From assembly GCF_004803895.1 (NCBI RefSeq), contig NZ_CP021978.1:248001-312000 (forward strand): a stretch of DNA of 64,000 nucleotides. Reading direction: 5' to 3'. Made by a program: the position numbers and the translations under genes. Every line of letters begins with the position of its first letter. Position 1 is the stretch's first letter. Positions 8,674-17,533 of this stretch are shown here, piece after piece. This stretch comes from Streptomyces hawaiiensis (GTDB lineage Bacteria > Actinomycetota > Actinomycetes > Streptomycetales > Streptomycetaceae). The notes beneath the pieces are model-generated. The model saw nothing but the letters and a program-made list of their open reading frames with translations, ran no database searches and was not told the origin of the DNA.

Positions 8674-9249
8674 CTAGCAGGGTTTGACATACCAGACAGG
8701 GGTCCAGTTGTAGCTCGCCTCGCTGAAGGTAGCGCCAGGCGTGGTGTAGATGACGTTGCGGTTCTGGTTCTTGAACAGTGCACGGGTGCCGGGGGTCTGG
8801 TGGTTGTAGTAGGAGCCCTCGCCCGTCCAGCCCTGCAGCGCGTAGTCCTGACAGTGGTACAGGGCGAGTCGGTCACCCATGCCGAGTTGCTGACGGAACA
8901 TGCAGAAGTACTCGTAGTCGCACTCCCACTGTGCCGCGGCACGGCTTCGGGCCGACGTGCTCAACTCACGCACGTACCGCTCGCCGGGAACGGTGACCGT
9001 CAGCGTGGCACCGTCGGCCAGGACAATCTCGTTCGCCGAGACCTGTCGTCCGTCCTGGCGGGAAAGGTAACGGTCCACTTTCGTCTGGAGAGCGCCGGCA
9101 TCCTCTCGGCTGAGGCCGGCAGCGCGGGCCTGTTCGACGAAGGCCGCCTGGGTTTGCGTCGTCTCCGCGGATGCCGGCCCCGCCAATCCCACAGACAACA
9201 CAGCCACGGCTGCCGCTGCGAGAGATCCGTACCGCTTCAATAGGGACAT
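8674..9249 (-). CDS. Secreted protein resembling peptidase inhibitor family I36
   Basis: A 191-residue exported protein. The ATG at 9249 is chosen because AGGAAAGGAA precedes it at the right spacing; the in-frame codon eight residues earlier has no such site. Residues 1-28 make a signal peptide with likely cleavage after ASA. A helical pro-region (TQAAFVEQARAAGLSREDA) follows. The C-terminal half reads ECDYEYFCMFRQQ, then GWTGEGSYYNHQT and VWYVKPC, the pattern of crystallin-like inhibitor domains annotated as family I36 in Streptomyces. Three or four Cys could form disulfides. Extracellular protease inhibition is inferred from the family only. It lies about 250 bases upstream of the other small secreted gene, same strand. 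Confidence 0.7.
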   Translation of the reverse strand: MSLLKRYGSLAAAAVAVLSVGLAGPASAETTQTQAAFVEQARAAGLSREDAGALQTKVDRYLSRQDGRQVSANEIVLADGATLTVTVPGERYVRELSTSARSRAAAQWECDYEYFCMFRQQLGMGDRLALYHCQDYALQGWTGEGSYYNHQTPGTRALFKNQNRNVIYTTPGATFSEASYNWTPVWYVKPC

Positions 9250-9556
9250 GCGATTCCTTTCCTGATGAAGCAAGAGGCAACTGGGAACTCGCCCAGACGC
9301 TGGTCCGGCCCCCGGGCAACGTGGTCATGATCGGACTTGCATGGTCAGGGCTATGAGAAGGCCGAGTCGGGCATGCCCGGTCTCTTCCTCCCTTCCGCGT
9401 GGATTCCGCTGCCCCGTGATTCTGAGGTTGACTCGATACGTGGGAAGCAACGGACGTGACGCACACCGGTTGTGACCTGGCGTGCGAGCCCGCCGGTAGG
9501 CGGTGCGCTCGCACGCCGATGCACTGCGGCATGTGGGGAAACGTATCCGGCCTGCC
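9250..9556. other. Gene-free stretch upstream of the secreted gene
   Basis: No coding pattern is convincing on either strand. It should hold the promoter of the minus-strand secreted gene that starts at 9249, but no clear -35/-10 pair is seen. It ends at a perfect long palindrome. Confidence 0.4.
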
Positions 9557-9596
9557 CGTCAGTGTCTTCCTGACACCTGTCAGGAAGACACTGACG
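9557..9596. repeat. Perfect 19-bp inverted repeat with 2-bp centre
   Basis: Positions 9557-9575 and 9578-9596 are exact reverse complements, separated only by CC. The arm core is GTGTCTTCCTGACA. The hairpin has no T-run and sits exactly where a decayed acetyltransferase fragment stops matching its family, so a break-point or target-site role is as likely as termination. Confidence 0.8.
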
Positions 9597-9690
9597 CAGC
9601 ACTAGGCCGGCGATACCTCGGTTGCGGTGGTCACGGCGCACTGCGACTTGCTCGATGTAGCCCTCGCCGGCCTCTTGGAGGCTCGACGAG
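9597..9690 (-). pseudogene. Fragment of a GNAT acetyltransferase
   Basis: The minus strand encodes about 31 residues with the acetyl-CoA-binding core of a GNAT enzyme: GEGYIEQVAVRRDHRNRGIA, then GLVLRQCL, including the R-x-x-G-x-G/A loop (RNRGIA). Nothing N-terminal to this is present before the end of the DUF3291 gene, and the match ends at the palindrome. It is a gene remnant. Confidence 0.55.
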
Positions 9691-9696
9691 ATCTTG

Positions 9697-10254
9697 TCAG
9701 CGAACCTGGTCGCTCTTCGGCCCGATGCCTTCGAGCCTGGTCGGAGTTCCCTCCGGGGCGAACGAGTGGTGGAAGGTGAAGGCGTGCGGCGCGCAGCCGT
9801 GGTCGTGGAGGTGTTGCAGCTTGGAAACCCCGTCCTGCCAGGTGGGTATCACGCCGTCGGAGACCCACCAGATCACGTAATTTGGGTGCCCTGTCCTCTC
9901 GAACCAGTCGTAACGCCTGTTCAGCGCCTCACGGTGCAGACCGGTGTAGACGGCGTCGAAGGCGGGGCGCAGGTCGGTCCAGAGTGAGAGGGTCGCGGCC
10001 AGGGCGGTGGTTTCCACCGTATGGCCCTTGCCGTACCAAGTCGGTACGGCGAACTCTCCCCATGCACCCCAGTCCGCCTCGAAGAGCATGCCCCGGTCAC
10101 CGTCTGCCGCTTCGGCACGCGCGAGGTACCCGGGGTGCTGACTGATCTTCCGGTAGACGGCCTCACCCCTGTCGTAGAACTCACGCGTGAGAGGTGCGGG
10201 ATCGGCGAGAGGTGACTTCAGGACTCCGAATGTGTACAGCGCAAGACGGGGCAT
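9697..10254 (-). CDS. DUF3291 family protein
   Basis: A 185-residue cytoplasmic protein. Its ATG is preceded by GGGAGAG at good spacing. Family features include the start LALYTFGVLKSPLADP, then YLARAEAAD, FAVPTWYGKGHTVETTALAATLSLW near residues 66-92, and YVIWWVSDGVIPTW near 125-140. The Trp/Tyr-rich beta strands and the long middle helix are typical of the DUF3291 fold, which resembles a ferredoxin-like dimeric barrel. The biochemical role is unknown. It is transcribed away from the transposase remnant upstream, with no same-strand partner. Confidence 0.75.
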   Translation of the reverse strand: MPRLALYTFGVLKSPLADPAPLTREFYDRGEAVYRKISQHPGYLARAEAADGDRGMLFEADWGAWGEFAVPTWYGKGHTVETTALAATLSLWTDLRPAFDAVYTGLHREALNRRYDWFERTGHPNYVIWWVSDGVIPTWQDGVSKLQHLHDHGCAPHAFTFHHSFAPEGTPTRLEGIGPKSDQVR

Positions 10255-10559
10255 GCGTCTCTCCCTGGTTGGGGGTGCCTGGTGTGACCCCGGTTCGGTG
10301 GCTTACGCCTGGCGGCGAGGATTCGTGGGGCGTGACCAACTCATCCCGTCGCGGGTGGCGCAGCCTGAAGGAACCTGGGCGACCGTGGGCGATCGCCGAA
10401 GACCAGGTGAAGGTAGCTGCCTCTGCGGCCCATGTCGAAGTTGCGTTTTCCCTGTCCAAGTGGCCTCTTGCACCGGTCATTGCGGGGGCTGGGGCGGTGA
10501 AGGGCGGGGAAGGCTATGGGGCACCAGGGGTCCACTTCGGCCGATTGTTCGCCCGCCGT
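10255..10559. other. Gene-free stretch
   Basis: Neither strand shows a plausible gene here. It probably holds the promoter of the DUF3291 gene. No hairpin or direct repeat stood out. Confidence 0.35.
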
Positions 10560-10675
10560 GCCCGTCCGCACCCCCTGTCCGACAGCCCCGAGTGCCGCCG
10601 AACGCGTGCGCTTGAAGAAGATGGCCTACAGCCACAAGACCGAGCACCGGATGCGGGTGCGTGCGGGCCCATCTG
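10560..10675 (+). mobile_element. Remnant of an IS630-family transposase N-terminus
   Basis: The plus strand encodes RLKKMAYSHKTEHRMRVRA, which closely matches the start of IS630-type transposases of Streptomyces (Leu-Lys-Lys, His-Lys-Thr, Arg-x-Arg-x-Arg spacing before the helix-turn-helix). The match stops after about 25 codons. No terminal inverted repeats or catalytic DDE residues are visible. Confidence 0.5.
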
Positions 10676-10762
10676 GCCGGCAGGGGTCGACCGTCCGGAC
10701 AACGGCTTGCTCCGCGGCCCCGTCCCGCCGCAACCGGGTTCGCCTGCCCCGACCGGCTGGCA

Positions 10763-11653
10763 TCAGACGCTGAGTGCGGTGGCCAAGGTGGTTGCCATCA
10801 TGTCGATGGCGGTCTTCCCCGCCGGTACCGGGCCGGTGTGGGTGAAGTAGTGATCGGCTCCCTCGAAGACACGGTGGATGACCGGAACACCGGCGGCCTC
10901 CAGAGCCTTGGCGTAGGCGTCACCCTCCCCGCGCAGGCGGTCGTTCTCCGCGGTGATGACCAGGGCGGGAGGGAGCCCGACGAGATCATCGGCCAGTGCG
11001 GGGGAGACAAGGGGATCGGCACGGTCGGCGGGGTCGGGGACGTAGGCGGCCGTGAAGACCCGCATGAGCTGAGGACTGAGCAGCGGCTTGGCGATGAGGG
11101 ACTCCTTGGTGGCCGGGTCGGCGAGCTGATCGAGCGGCGCGGAGTCGATGATCTGGAGCCGGGGGGAGAAGCTTCCGCGATCCCGGGCCATGCGACAGAC
11201 CGCGGCGGTCAGGTTGGCCCCGGCACTGTGTCCGCCCACGGCAAGGCGCGAGCCGTCCCAGCCGCCCGCAGGACCGTTCTCGGCGACCCACGCGGTGACG
11301 TCGTAAGCCTGGGTGACGGGCACCGGAAACTGCCGCTGCGGGGCGACGGCGTAGTCCACGTTGATCACGACACAGTCGGCCGTGGCGGCTATGTAGCGGC
11401 AGATGTGGTCGTCCTGCTCCGGGCGGCCGACCACGAAACCACCGCCGTGGAAGTTGACGTACACGGGGGCACTTCCGGTGTCGGTCGGCGGGCGGTAGAC
11501 CGTGCAGGGCACCGGGCCGGCGCCGGTCCGTACCAGGAGGGCTTCGGTGCGCTTCGGGATGTCCGTGAAACGCAGGTCCTTGTGGACGCGCGACATCATC
11601 CGGCCGAGCAGCAGTTGGACCCCTCTGGCCTGGATTCTGGGACTCAATGGCAT
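10763..11653 (-). CDS. Alpha/beta hydrolase, hormone-sensitive-lipase (HSL) type esterase
   Basis: A 296-residue soluble hydrolase that should cleave carboxylic esters. The ATG at 11653 is chosen because GAGG lies just upstream; extending the frame adds 37 residues that do not resemble the family. Motifs in order: the oxyanion hole NFHGGGFVVG near residue 80, the nucleophile elbow GGHSAGANL near 150 with Ser in G-x-S-x-G, the acid Asp in ENDRLRGEG near 240, and the catalytic His in GADHYFTH near 272. All four are intact, so it should be active. It stands alone, divergent from an NmrA-like gene about 230 bases away. The substrate is unknown; the family acts on short-chain esters and amides. 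Confidence 0.9.
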   Translation of the reverse strand: MPLSPRIQARGVQLLLGRMMSRVHKDLRFTDIPKRTEALLVRTGAGPVPCTVYRPPTDTGSAPVYVNFHGGGFVVGRPEQDDHICRYIAATADCVVINVDYAVAPQRQFPVPVTQAYDVTAWVAENGPAGGWDGSRLAVGGHSAGANLTAAVCRMARDRGSFSPRLQIIDSAPLDQLADPATKESLIAKPLLSPQLMRVFTAAYVPDPADRADPLVSPALADDLVGLPPALVITAENDRLRGEGDAYAKALEAAGVPVIHRVFEGADHYFTHTGPVPAGKTAIDMMATTLATALSV

Positions 11654-11815
11654 GCCTCGGGCACCCTTCGCTACAAGTTTAAAGTAACAGGATTCCTGAT
11701 AATGGACGCTTGCTCTTGTTGGCGCAATAGGCAGACAGGAGACGCCCTTCACCAGGCGGACCACACGCGAAGCGGTGAGCCAACGTGCCCAGCGGCGTGA
11801 ACGGCCAGGGGTTCC

Positions 11816-11846
11816 TTGACCTGAAGTGTGATTGAGGTCCTAGCGT
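11816..11846 (+). promoter_or_regulatory. Candidate promoter of the NmrA-like gene
   Basis: TTGACC (11816-11821) and TAGCGT (11841-11846) are separated by 19 bases and lie about 40 bases upstream of the ATG at 11884, matching the pattern of a vegetative Streptomyces promoter. Confidence 0.45.
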
Positions 11847-11883
11847 CTCGTCTGGTTGATCATCTGACGACGGGAAGACCCCC

Positions 11884-12717
11884 ATGATCCTCGTGACCGG
11901 AGCCACCGGAAACATAGGCACTGCACTGTTGAAGGAGCTGCACGCACGCGATGTCGGTCCGCTCAGAGGACTCACCCGCCATGCCGCACGGGTGATCTTC
12001 CCTGAGGGTGTCGAGGCGGTGGAGGGTGATTTCGCGGAGCCGGCATCGCTGAAGTCCGCACTGGAAGGGGTGCGCTCACTGTTTCTTGTGTCGCGTCTGG
12101 GCTCGGACGCCGACATCCTCGAAGCCGCCCGGCAGGCGGGTGCGGAGCACGTCGTGCTGGTGTCATCGATTACCGTCCAGACCCACCCCCACCTCGGCCC
12201 CGCCGGCGAGAACCTGGCGGTAGAGCAACTGCTCAAGGCGAGCGGCATGGCCTGGACGATCCTGCGGCCGACGCAGTTCGCCTCGAACGCCCTCATGTGG
12301 GCGGCCTCCATCCGTGGCCACGAGACCGTCCGCGCTCCGTACGCGGACACCGCCCTGCCCACCATCCATCCAGCGGACATCGCGTCGGTGGCACGGGTGG
12401 CACTGACCGAGCCCGGCCATCAGGGGCAGACGTACACCTTGACCGGTCCAGAGCCGGTCACCGCCCGCCAGCAGGCCGAGGCCATCGCGGCGGTACTGGG
12501 CCGAGAGGTCCCCTTCGCCGAGATCGGCCGCCAGGAGGCCCACGCCCAGATGGCCGCGGTCTTCGGGGCCGACGCCGCGGAAGCAGTGCTGGACGTCACG
12601 GGCGGAGACGTGAACGAGGAGCTGCTGAGGGTGCGCGATACGGTTTCACAGGTCACTGGAACACCGGCCCGCACGTTTCGGCAGTGGGCTTCGGAGAACG
12701 CCGACTCCTTCCGTTGA
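11884..12717 (+). CDS. NmrA-like NAD(P)-binding protein (atypical SDR)
   Basis: A 277-residue Rossmann-fold protein. The N-terminus MILVTGATGNIGTAL carries the G-x-x-G-x-x-G dinucleotide-binding loop of atypical short-chain dehydrogenases. Later parts include VEGDFAEPASL near residue 50, VVLVSSITVQ near 97, a proline-rich WTILRPTQFASN near 125, and TLPTIHPADIASVA near 160. The Tyr-x-x-x-Lys catalytic pair of classical SDRs is absent, as in NmrA/HSCARG proteins, which often sense the NAD(P)H ratio or reduce quinones. Its role is therefore uncertain: reductase or redox sensor. A good promoter lies upstream, and it converges on the SulP gene across a hairpin. Confidence 0.85.
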   Translation: MILVTGATGNIGTALLKELHARDVGPLRGLTRHAARVIFPEGVEAVEGDFAEPASLKSALEGVRSLFLVSRLGSDADILEAARQAGAEHVVLVSSITVQTHPHLGPAGENLAVEQLLKASGMAWTILRPTQFASNALMWAASIRGHETVRAPYADTALPTIHPADIASVARVALTEPGHQGQTYTLTGPEPVTARQQAEAIAAVLGREVPFAEIGRQEAHAQMAAVFGADAAEAVLDVTGGDVNEELLRVRDTVSQVTGTPARTFRQWASENADSFR

Positions 12718-12850
12718 CTGGCCTGCCGACCGTCGGCACGGGGCAACCGGCCGACGGAGCCGGGCAGGTCAGTCCGTACTCCGGACCGCTGCCGCGGACC
12801 GTTCTCGGTCTTGCCTCGGAGAAGAGGTCGTTACTGAGAAGGGAGAAGGA

Positions 12851-12869
12851 CCCCGGCCGGCGGCCGGGG
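12851..12869. terminator. GC-rich hairpin between convergent genes
   Basis: CCCCGGCC and GGCCGGGG pair around GGC. The hairpin lies between the ends of the NmrA-like gene and the convergent SulP gene and probably ends transcription from both sides. Confidence 0.65.
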
Positions 12870-12894
12870 CCCTCGTGTTGTGTGGTGGCCGGGG

Positions 12895-14433
12895 TCAGTG
12901 GCTGGTGAGTTCGCCGGTCAGCTTGCCGTGCAGGTCGGCGCTCGGGTCGTTCAAGCCGATGATCTCCACCGTCTTACCGCGCTGGGCGTACTTGGTCTCG
13001 ATGGCATCGAGGGCGGCCACCGAGGAGGCGTCCCAGATGTGGGCGGCGGACAGGTCGATGACGACCCTGTCGGGACCAGCGGAGTAGTCGAACTGGCCGA
13101 CGAGGTCGTTGGAGGAGGCGAAGAACAGCTCACCGGTCACGGAGTACACCACGGTGGTGCCGTCGGGGCCGGTGACGGCGGTGACGTCGGCGAGGTGGGC
13201 GACCCGCTTGGCGAAGATGACCATTGCGGTCACAGAGCCGACGACCACGCCGATGGCGAGGTTGTGGGTGGCCACCACCACGATCACGGTGATGGCCATG
13301 ACGGCGATCTCACCGGTGGGCATCCGCCGAAGTGTCTTGGGGGCGATGGAGTGCCAGTCGAAGGTCGCGAACGACACCATGACCATGACGGCGACCAGCG
13401 CCGCCATCGGGATGTCGGAGACGACCGGACCGAAGACGATGCACAGCACCATCAGGAAGACACCGGCGAGGAAGGTGGAGACGCGGGTTCGAGCCCCGGA
13501 GACTTTCACATTGATCATCGTCTGGCCGATCATCGCGCAGCCGCCCATTCCGCCGAAGAAGCCGGTGACGATGTTGGCGATGCCCTGGCCGATGGACTCA
13601 CGGGTCTTGGAGGAGTGGGTGTCGGTGATGTCGTCGACCAGCTTCGCGGTCATCAGCGACTCCATCAGGCCGACCAGCGCCATCGCGAACGCGTAGGGGG
13701 CGATCGTCGTCAGGGTGTCCATCGTGAACGGCACGTCGGGCAGACCCGGCACCGGCAGTGAGGACGGCAGGGCGCCCTTGTCGCCGACGGTGGGCACGGC
13801 GATCCCGGCCGCGACGGTGATGACGGTGAGGATGACGATGGATACCAGAGGGGCCGGGATCACCTTGGTGACCTTCGGGAAGAACACCATCAGCGCCAGG
13901 CCGCCGATGATCAGCGGGTACACGGCCCACGGCACGTCGTGCATCTCGGGCACCTGGGCCATGAAGATCAGGATCGCCAGGGCGTTGACGAAGCCCACCA
14001 TCACCGAGCGCGGCACGAACCGCATCAGCTTCGCCACCCCCAGCGCGCCGAGCGCTACTTGGATGATGCCCGCCAGGATGACGGCGGCGGTCAGGTAGCC
14101 CAGGCCGTACTCGCGGTTCAGCGGGGCGATGACGAGCGCGACGGCGCCGGTGGCGGCGGAGATCATCGCTCGGCGGCCGCCGAAGATCGAGATGGCCACG
14201 GCCATGGTGAACGAGGCGAACAGGCCGACCGCCGGGTCCACCCCGGCGATGATCGAGAACGAGATCGCCTCGGGAATCAGGGCCAGGGCAACGACCAGGC
14301 CGGCCAGGATCTCGGTGCGCCAGACCTTCGGGTTGGTCAGCCAGTCGGGGCGTAGGCCGCGCAGTCGCGTGGCAGGAGTCACTGCGTCAGAAGACAAGGA
14401 GACGGATACCTGTCGTGCTCGGGCACACCCCAC
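12895..14433 (-). CDS. SulP-family anion transporter with STAS domain
   Basis: A protein of about 512 residues with ten or more hydrophobic segments and a C-terminal cytoplasmic STAS domain, the layout of SulP (SLC26-type) carriers of sulfate, bicarbonate or other anions. Motifs: [19 protein letters not shown] near residue 45, [21 protein letters not shown] near 75, [20 protein letters not shown] near 300, and STAS strands [10 protein letters not shown] and [19 protein letters not shown] near 430-480. The start is uncertain: GTG at 14433 gives the longest frame but lacks a good ribosome binding site, and TTG at 14397 is an alternative. It is divergent from a MerR regulator, and a 24-bp dyad lies between them, so MerR control is likely. 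Confidence 0.9.
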   Translation of the reverse strand: MGCARARQVSVSLSSDAVTPATRLRGLRPDWLTNPKVWRTEILAGLVVALALIPEAISFSIIAGVDPAVGLFASFTMAVAISIFGGRRAMISAATGAVALVIAPLNREYGLGYLTAAVILAGIIQVALGALGVAKLMRFVPRSVMVGFVNALAILIFMAQVPEMHDVPWAVYPLIIGGLALMVFFPKVTKVIPAPLVSIVILTVITVAAGIAVPTVGDKGALPSSLPVPGLPDVPFTMDTLTTIAPYAFAMALVGLMESLMTAKLVDDITDTHSSKTRESIGQGIANIVTGFFGGMGGCAMIGQTMINVKVSGARTRVSTFLAGVFLMVLCIVFGPVVSDIPMAALVAVMVMVSFATFDWHSIAPKTLRRMPTGEIAVMAITVIVVVATHNLAIGVVVGSVTAMVIFAKRVAHLADVTAVTGPDGTTVVYSVTGELFFASSNDLVGQFDYSAGPDRVVIDLSAAHIWDASSVAALDAIETKYAQRGKTVEIIGLNDPSADLHGKLTGELTSH

Positions 14434-14719
14434 CAGCAGCCCGGGACGTGCGGGAAGTTAGCAGGGACCGGGCCGGCGCCCCGCGGACGACCCGCAGGGC
14501 GGGCCGGAGTTCGGAAGGGAAGGCGGAGGCGGGGCCTTGCGCGGAAGCGCGGCCGGGCGACTCACACCTGGTGGCGAGGCGTCACGGCGGGCAGGCGGCG
14601 GCGATCGGCGTCATGGGCTCGCGCACGCTCTCTCCTGCAAGAATCGGGATCTTCGCCGGGGGCGCCATCGGCCCCGGAACTGCAGTAGCGGGGCAGCCGA
14701 GCCGCCCTCGCCACAACAA

Positions 14720-14743
14720 CTCTACCCTAACGTTAGAGTAGAG
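14720..14743. promoter_or_regulatory. MerR-type operator dyad
   Basis: A 24-base dyad centred between 14731 and 14732, with core CCCTAACGTTAGAGT and outer arms CTCTA/TAGAG, is symmetric except for one base pair. It lies in the divergent region between SulP and the MerR gene. Its length and position fit a MerR binding site overlapping the promoter spacer. Confidence 0.6.
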
Positions 14744-14800
14744 ACTGGTGGGGTGCACGGGACGCGGCCCACCACGACGGGAAGGGCCAGGACCACGGGC

Positions 14801-15214
14801 GTGGATGACGAACACATGCAGATCGGTGAGGTCGCCGCGCGGACGGAGCTGTCTCTGCGCACCATCCGGCACTACGAGGAGACCGGCCTGGTCATCCCCT
14901 CCGCACGCTCCCAGGGCGGCTTCCGCCTCTACACCGAGACCGACGTCGCCCGGCTCATGGTCGTCCGCCGCATGAAACCGCTCGGCTTCACCCTGGAGCA
15001 GATGCGCGACCTCCTGGACGCCACCGATCGCCTGGACGCCGATGGCGACCTCGACACCGACGAGCGCGAGGCGCTGCTGGCTCGGGTCCGCGTCTACGAG
15101 CAGGCCGCCACCGAGCAGGTCGACAAACTCCGGATCCAGCTGGCCCGAGCTGAGGATTTCGCCGCCACCCTGGGCGCTCGCCTGGAGCAGAGAGTCCCCG
15201 CTGCACGCGCCTGA
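14801..15214 (+). CDS. MerR-family transcriptional regulator
   Basis: A 137-residue DNA-binding protein. The winged-helix part MQIGEVAARTELSLRTIRHY, then ETGLVIPSARSQGGFRLYTETD and the arginine-rich VVRRMKPLGFTLEQM, is a textbook MerR N-terminal domain. It is followed by a dimerising coiled coil (about residues 90-130) and almost no effector domain. No metal-binding Cys are present, so it is unlikely to sense metals through Cys. GTG at 14801 follows AGGA; ATG at 14816 is an alternative start. It faces the SulP gene across a palindromic site and probably controls both that gene and itself. Downstream lies only a decayed monooxygenase. Confidence 0.88.
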   Translation: MDDEHMQIGEVAARTELSLRTIRHYEETGLVIPSARSQGGFRLYTETDVARLMVVRRMKPLGFTLEQMRDLLDATDRLDADGDLDTDEREALLARVRVYEQAATEQVDKLRIQLARAEDFAATLGARLEQRVPAARA

Positions 15215-16115
<901 letters not shown>

Positions 16116-16907
16116 ATGGACACGAAGCCTTTCACATCTGGCCTGAGCGAGCACGCGGTGATGATCACGCGCGTCGCGGAAGGGCAATGGCACGCGCTGG
16201 ATGACGACTTGGTGGTCGGACGCGGGCATGCGGAGCACCGGCCCGACGGACGCTTGTTCGTCAGCATCGACGCCTGGCACGACGCCGTCTTCGACCGGCT
16301 CGCCGAGGCGATGCCGGCGGTACTGCCGGCGCCGCTGTACACGGTGGTCGACGAAGCCGACGTCGAGCTGACGGCCGGCTGGCGGCGGGCCGGTTTCACG
16401 ATCCGGCGCCGCGAGTGGGAGTACGTCGTGCCGACCGACCCGCGGGTCACAGGGCTCAACGAAGTCCTGCCGCCTTCGGGCGTGACGATCGTGCCCGCCG
16501 GTGAGGCGGACGAGCGTCTGCTGCGGGCGGTGGACCGCGCGATCCGTGACGAAGTCGAAGCGACGGTCGGGTGGCAGTCGATGCCCGCAGAGGTGATGTC
16601 CCGCCCCGAAGGCGACACGATCGTCGACCCGTCGAAGTACGCGGTGGCCGCGGCCCCGGACCGCTACCTGGGTCTGATCCGGGTGGTGCCGGGGAACCGG
16701 CCGCGCATCGGGCTGGTCGCGGTCCGCGCCGACGAGCAGCGCCGTGGCATCGCCAGGGCGCTGCTGGCCCATGCGCTGGGGACGCTGCACCGTTCCGGGT
16801 TCGCCGCGGCCTGGACCGAAGTCCACGAGGCCAACCAGGCAGCCTCGGCACTGTTCGAGGACATCGGCGCCCGGCCGATGAGCAGCAATCTGGAGCTGGT
16901 GCGATGA
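16116..16907 (+). CDS. GNAT-family N-acetyltransferase
   Basis: A 263-residue protein. The ATG at 16116 follows GGAAGGAG at ideal spacing. The C-terminal half holds the GNAT fold: [21 protein letters not shown] near residues 185-205, the acetyl-CoA-binding loop [18 protein letters not shown] (Q/R-x-x-G-x-A), and the final [18 protein letters not shown]. The N-terminal half (about residues 10-120) resembles a second, degenerate GNAT-like half. The substrate is unknown. Its stop overlaps the start of the IF-1 gene (ATGA), so the two are translationally coupled. Acetylation of a translation-related target is possible, but that is inference from context only. Confidence 0.85.
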   Translation: MDTKPFTSGLSEHAVMITRVAEGQWHALDDDLVVGRGHAEHRPDGRLFVSIDAWHDAVFDRLAEAMPAVLPAPLYTVVDEADVELTAGWRRAGFTIRRREWEYVVPTDPRVTGLNEVLPPSGVTIVPAGEADERLLRAVDRAIRDEVEATVGWQSMPAEVMSRPEGDTIVDPSKYAVAAAPDRYLGLIRVVPGNRPRIGLVAVRADEQRRGIARALLAHALGTLHRSGFAAAWTEVHEANQAASALFEDIGARPMSSNLELVR

Positions 16908-17128
16908 CGAAGAACAGGAACGTCATCGAAGTCGAGGGCAAGGTTGTCGAGTGCCTGCGCAGCGCCATGTTCACGGTGGAGCTCGAGAACGGCCACCAGG
17001 TGCTCGCGCACATCAGCGGGAAGATCCGCAAGAACTACATCAAGATCATGCTGGAGGACCGGGTGCTGGTGGAGCTTCCGCCGTACGACCTGACGCGCGG
17101 CAGGATCGTGTTCCGGTACCGGAACTAG
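16904..17128 (+). CDS. infA: Translation initiation factor IF-1, accessory copy
   Basis: A 74-residue OB-fold protein close to standard IF-1: [20 protein letters not shown], then [20 protein letters not shown], and [15 protein letters not shown] at the end. IF-1 binds the ribosomal A site of the 30S subunit during initiation. The primary Streptomyces infA normally sits between adk and the rpsM-rpoA genes; here it overlaps an acetyltransferase gene instead, so this is probably a second copy. It begins [12 protein letters not shown] and differs from the usual MAKKQGAIEIEG-like start. A strong hairpin follows at 17164. Accessory IF-1 copies may serve stress or stationary-phase translation, but this is not shown here. 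Confidence 0.93.
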   Translation: MTKNRNVIEVEGKVVECLRSAMFTVELENGHQVLAHISGKIRKNYIKIMLEDRVLVELPPYDLTRGRIVFRYRN

Positions 17129-17163
17129 CGGCGGTCGGCACGCTCGGCGGTAGCTGATCCGGG

Positions 17164-17196
17164 GGCCCTGGTCACGGCGTTTCCGTGACCGGGGCC
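17164..17196 (+). terminator. Hairpin terminator after the IF-1 gene
   Basis: Fourteen-base arms (17164-17177 and 17183-17196) pair with one G-U around CGTTT. It lies 36 bases after the IF-1 stop and closes the GNAT-IF-1 unit. Confidence 0.7.
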
Positions 17197-17469
17197 GCCA
17201 TGGTGGCTCGCAGGGCCGCGGAGCGGTCACCTCTCCAGCCGCCGCCGGCAGGCCTGGTGTGTCCCGAGCCGGTGACAGCGGCCGGCGTCGCCGCTGTCGC
17301 CACCCGCACGCTTCCGCGCTCGACCCGACCTCTCCCCCGGTGGAAGCCGCCTGAGCGACGAACGTTCCGTTACGCCCACGCTGGTGACCGGTCGTCGATG
17401 AGCCGCGGCAGGACGTCCGCCCAAGGTATTGCCCCTCCCGGCCCGCCGTGCTTATGGTCACCCCGTTTG

Positions 17470-17483
17470 TCGAATCGATTCGA
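17470..17483. promoter_or_regulatory. Candidate LacI-family operator
   Basis: TCGAATCGATTCGA is a perfect 14-bp palindrome with the central CG typical of LacI-family sites. It lies about 50 bases upstream of the LacI-type regulator start, where autoregulation of the whole sugar operon would be expected. A further partial half-site (GATTCGA) follows. Confidence 0.55.
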
Positions 17484-17533
17484 ATGATTCGAGGAAGCCG
17501 ACGGACCCCCAAGACGGGCCGGTGGAGGTGGAG

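Noticed and set aside
10194..10850. 218-codon plus-strand frame upstream of the hydrolase end
   Set aside because: No family signature; it covers an intergenic stretch, a transposase scrap in another frame and the 3' end of the opposite gene.
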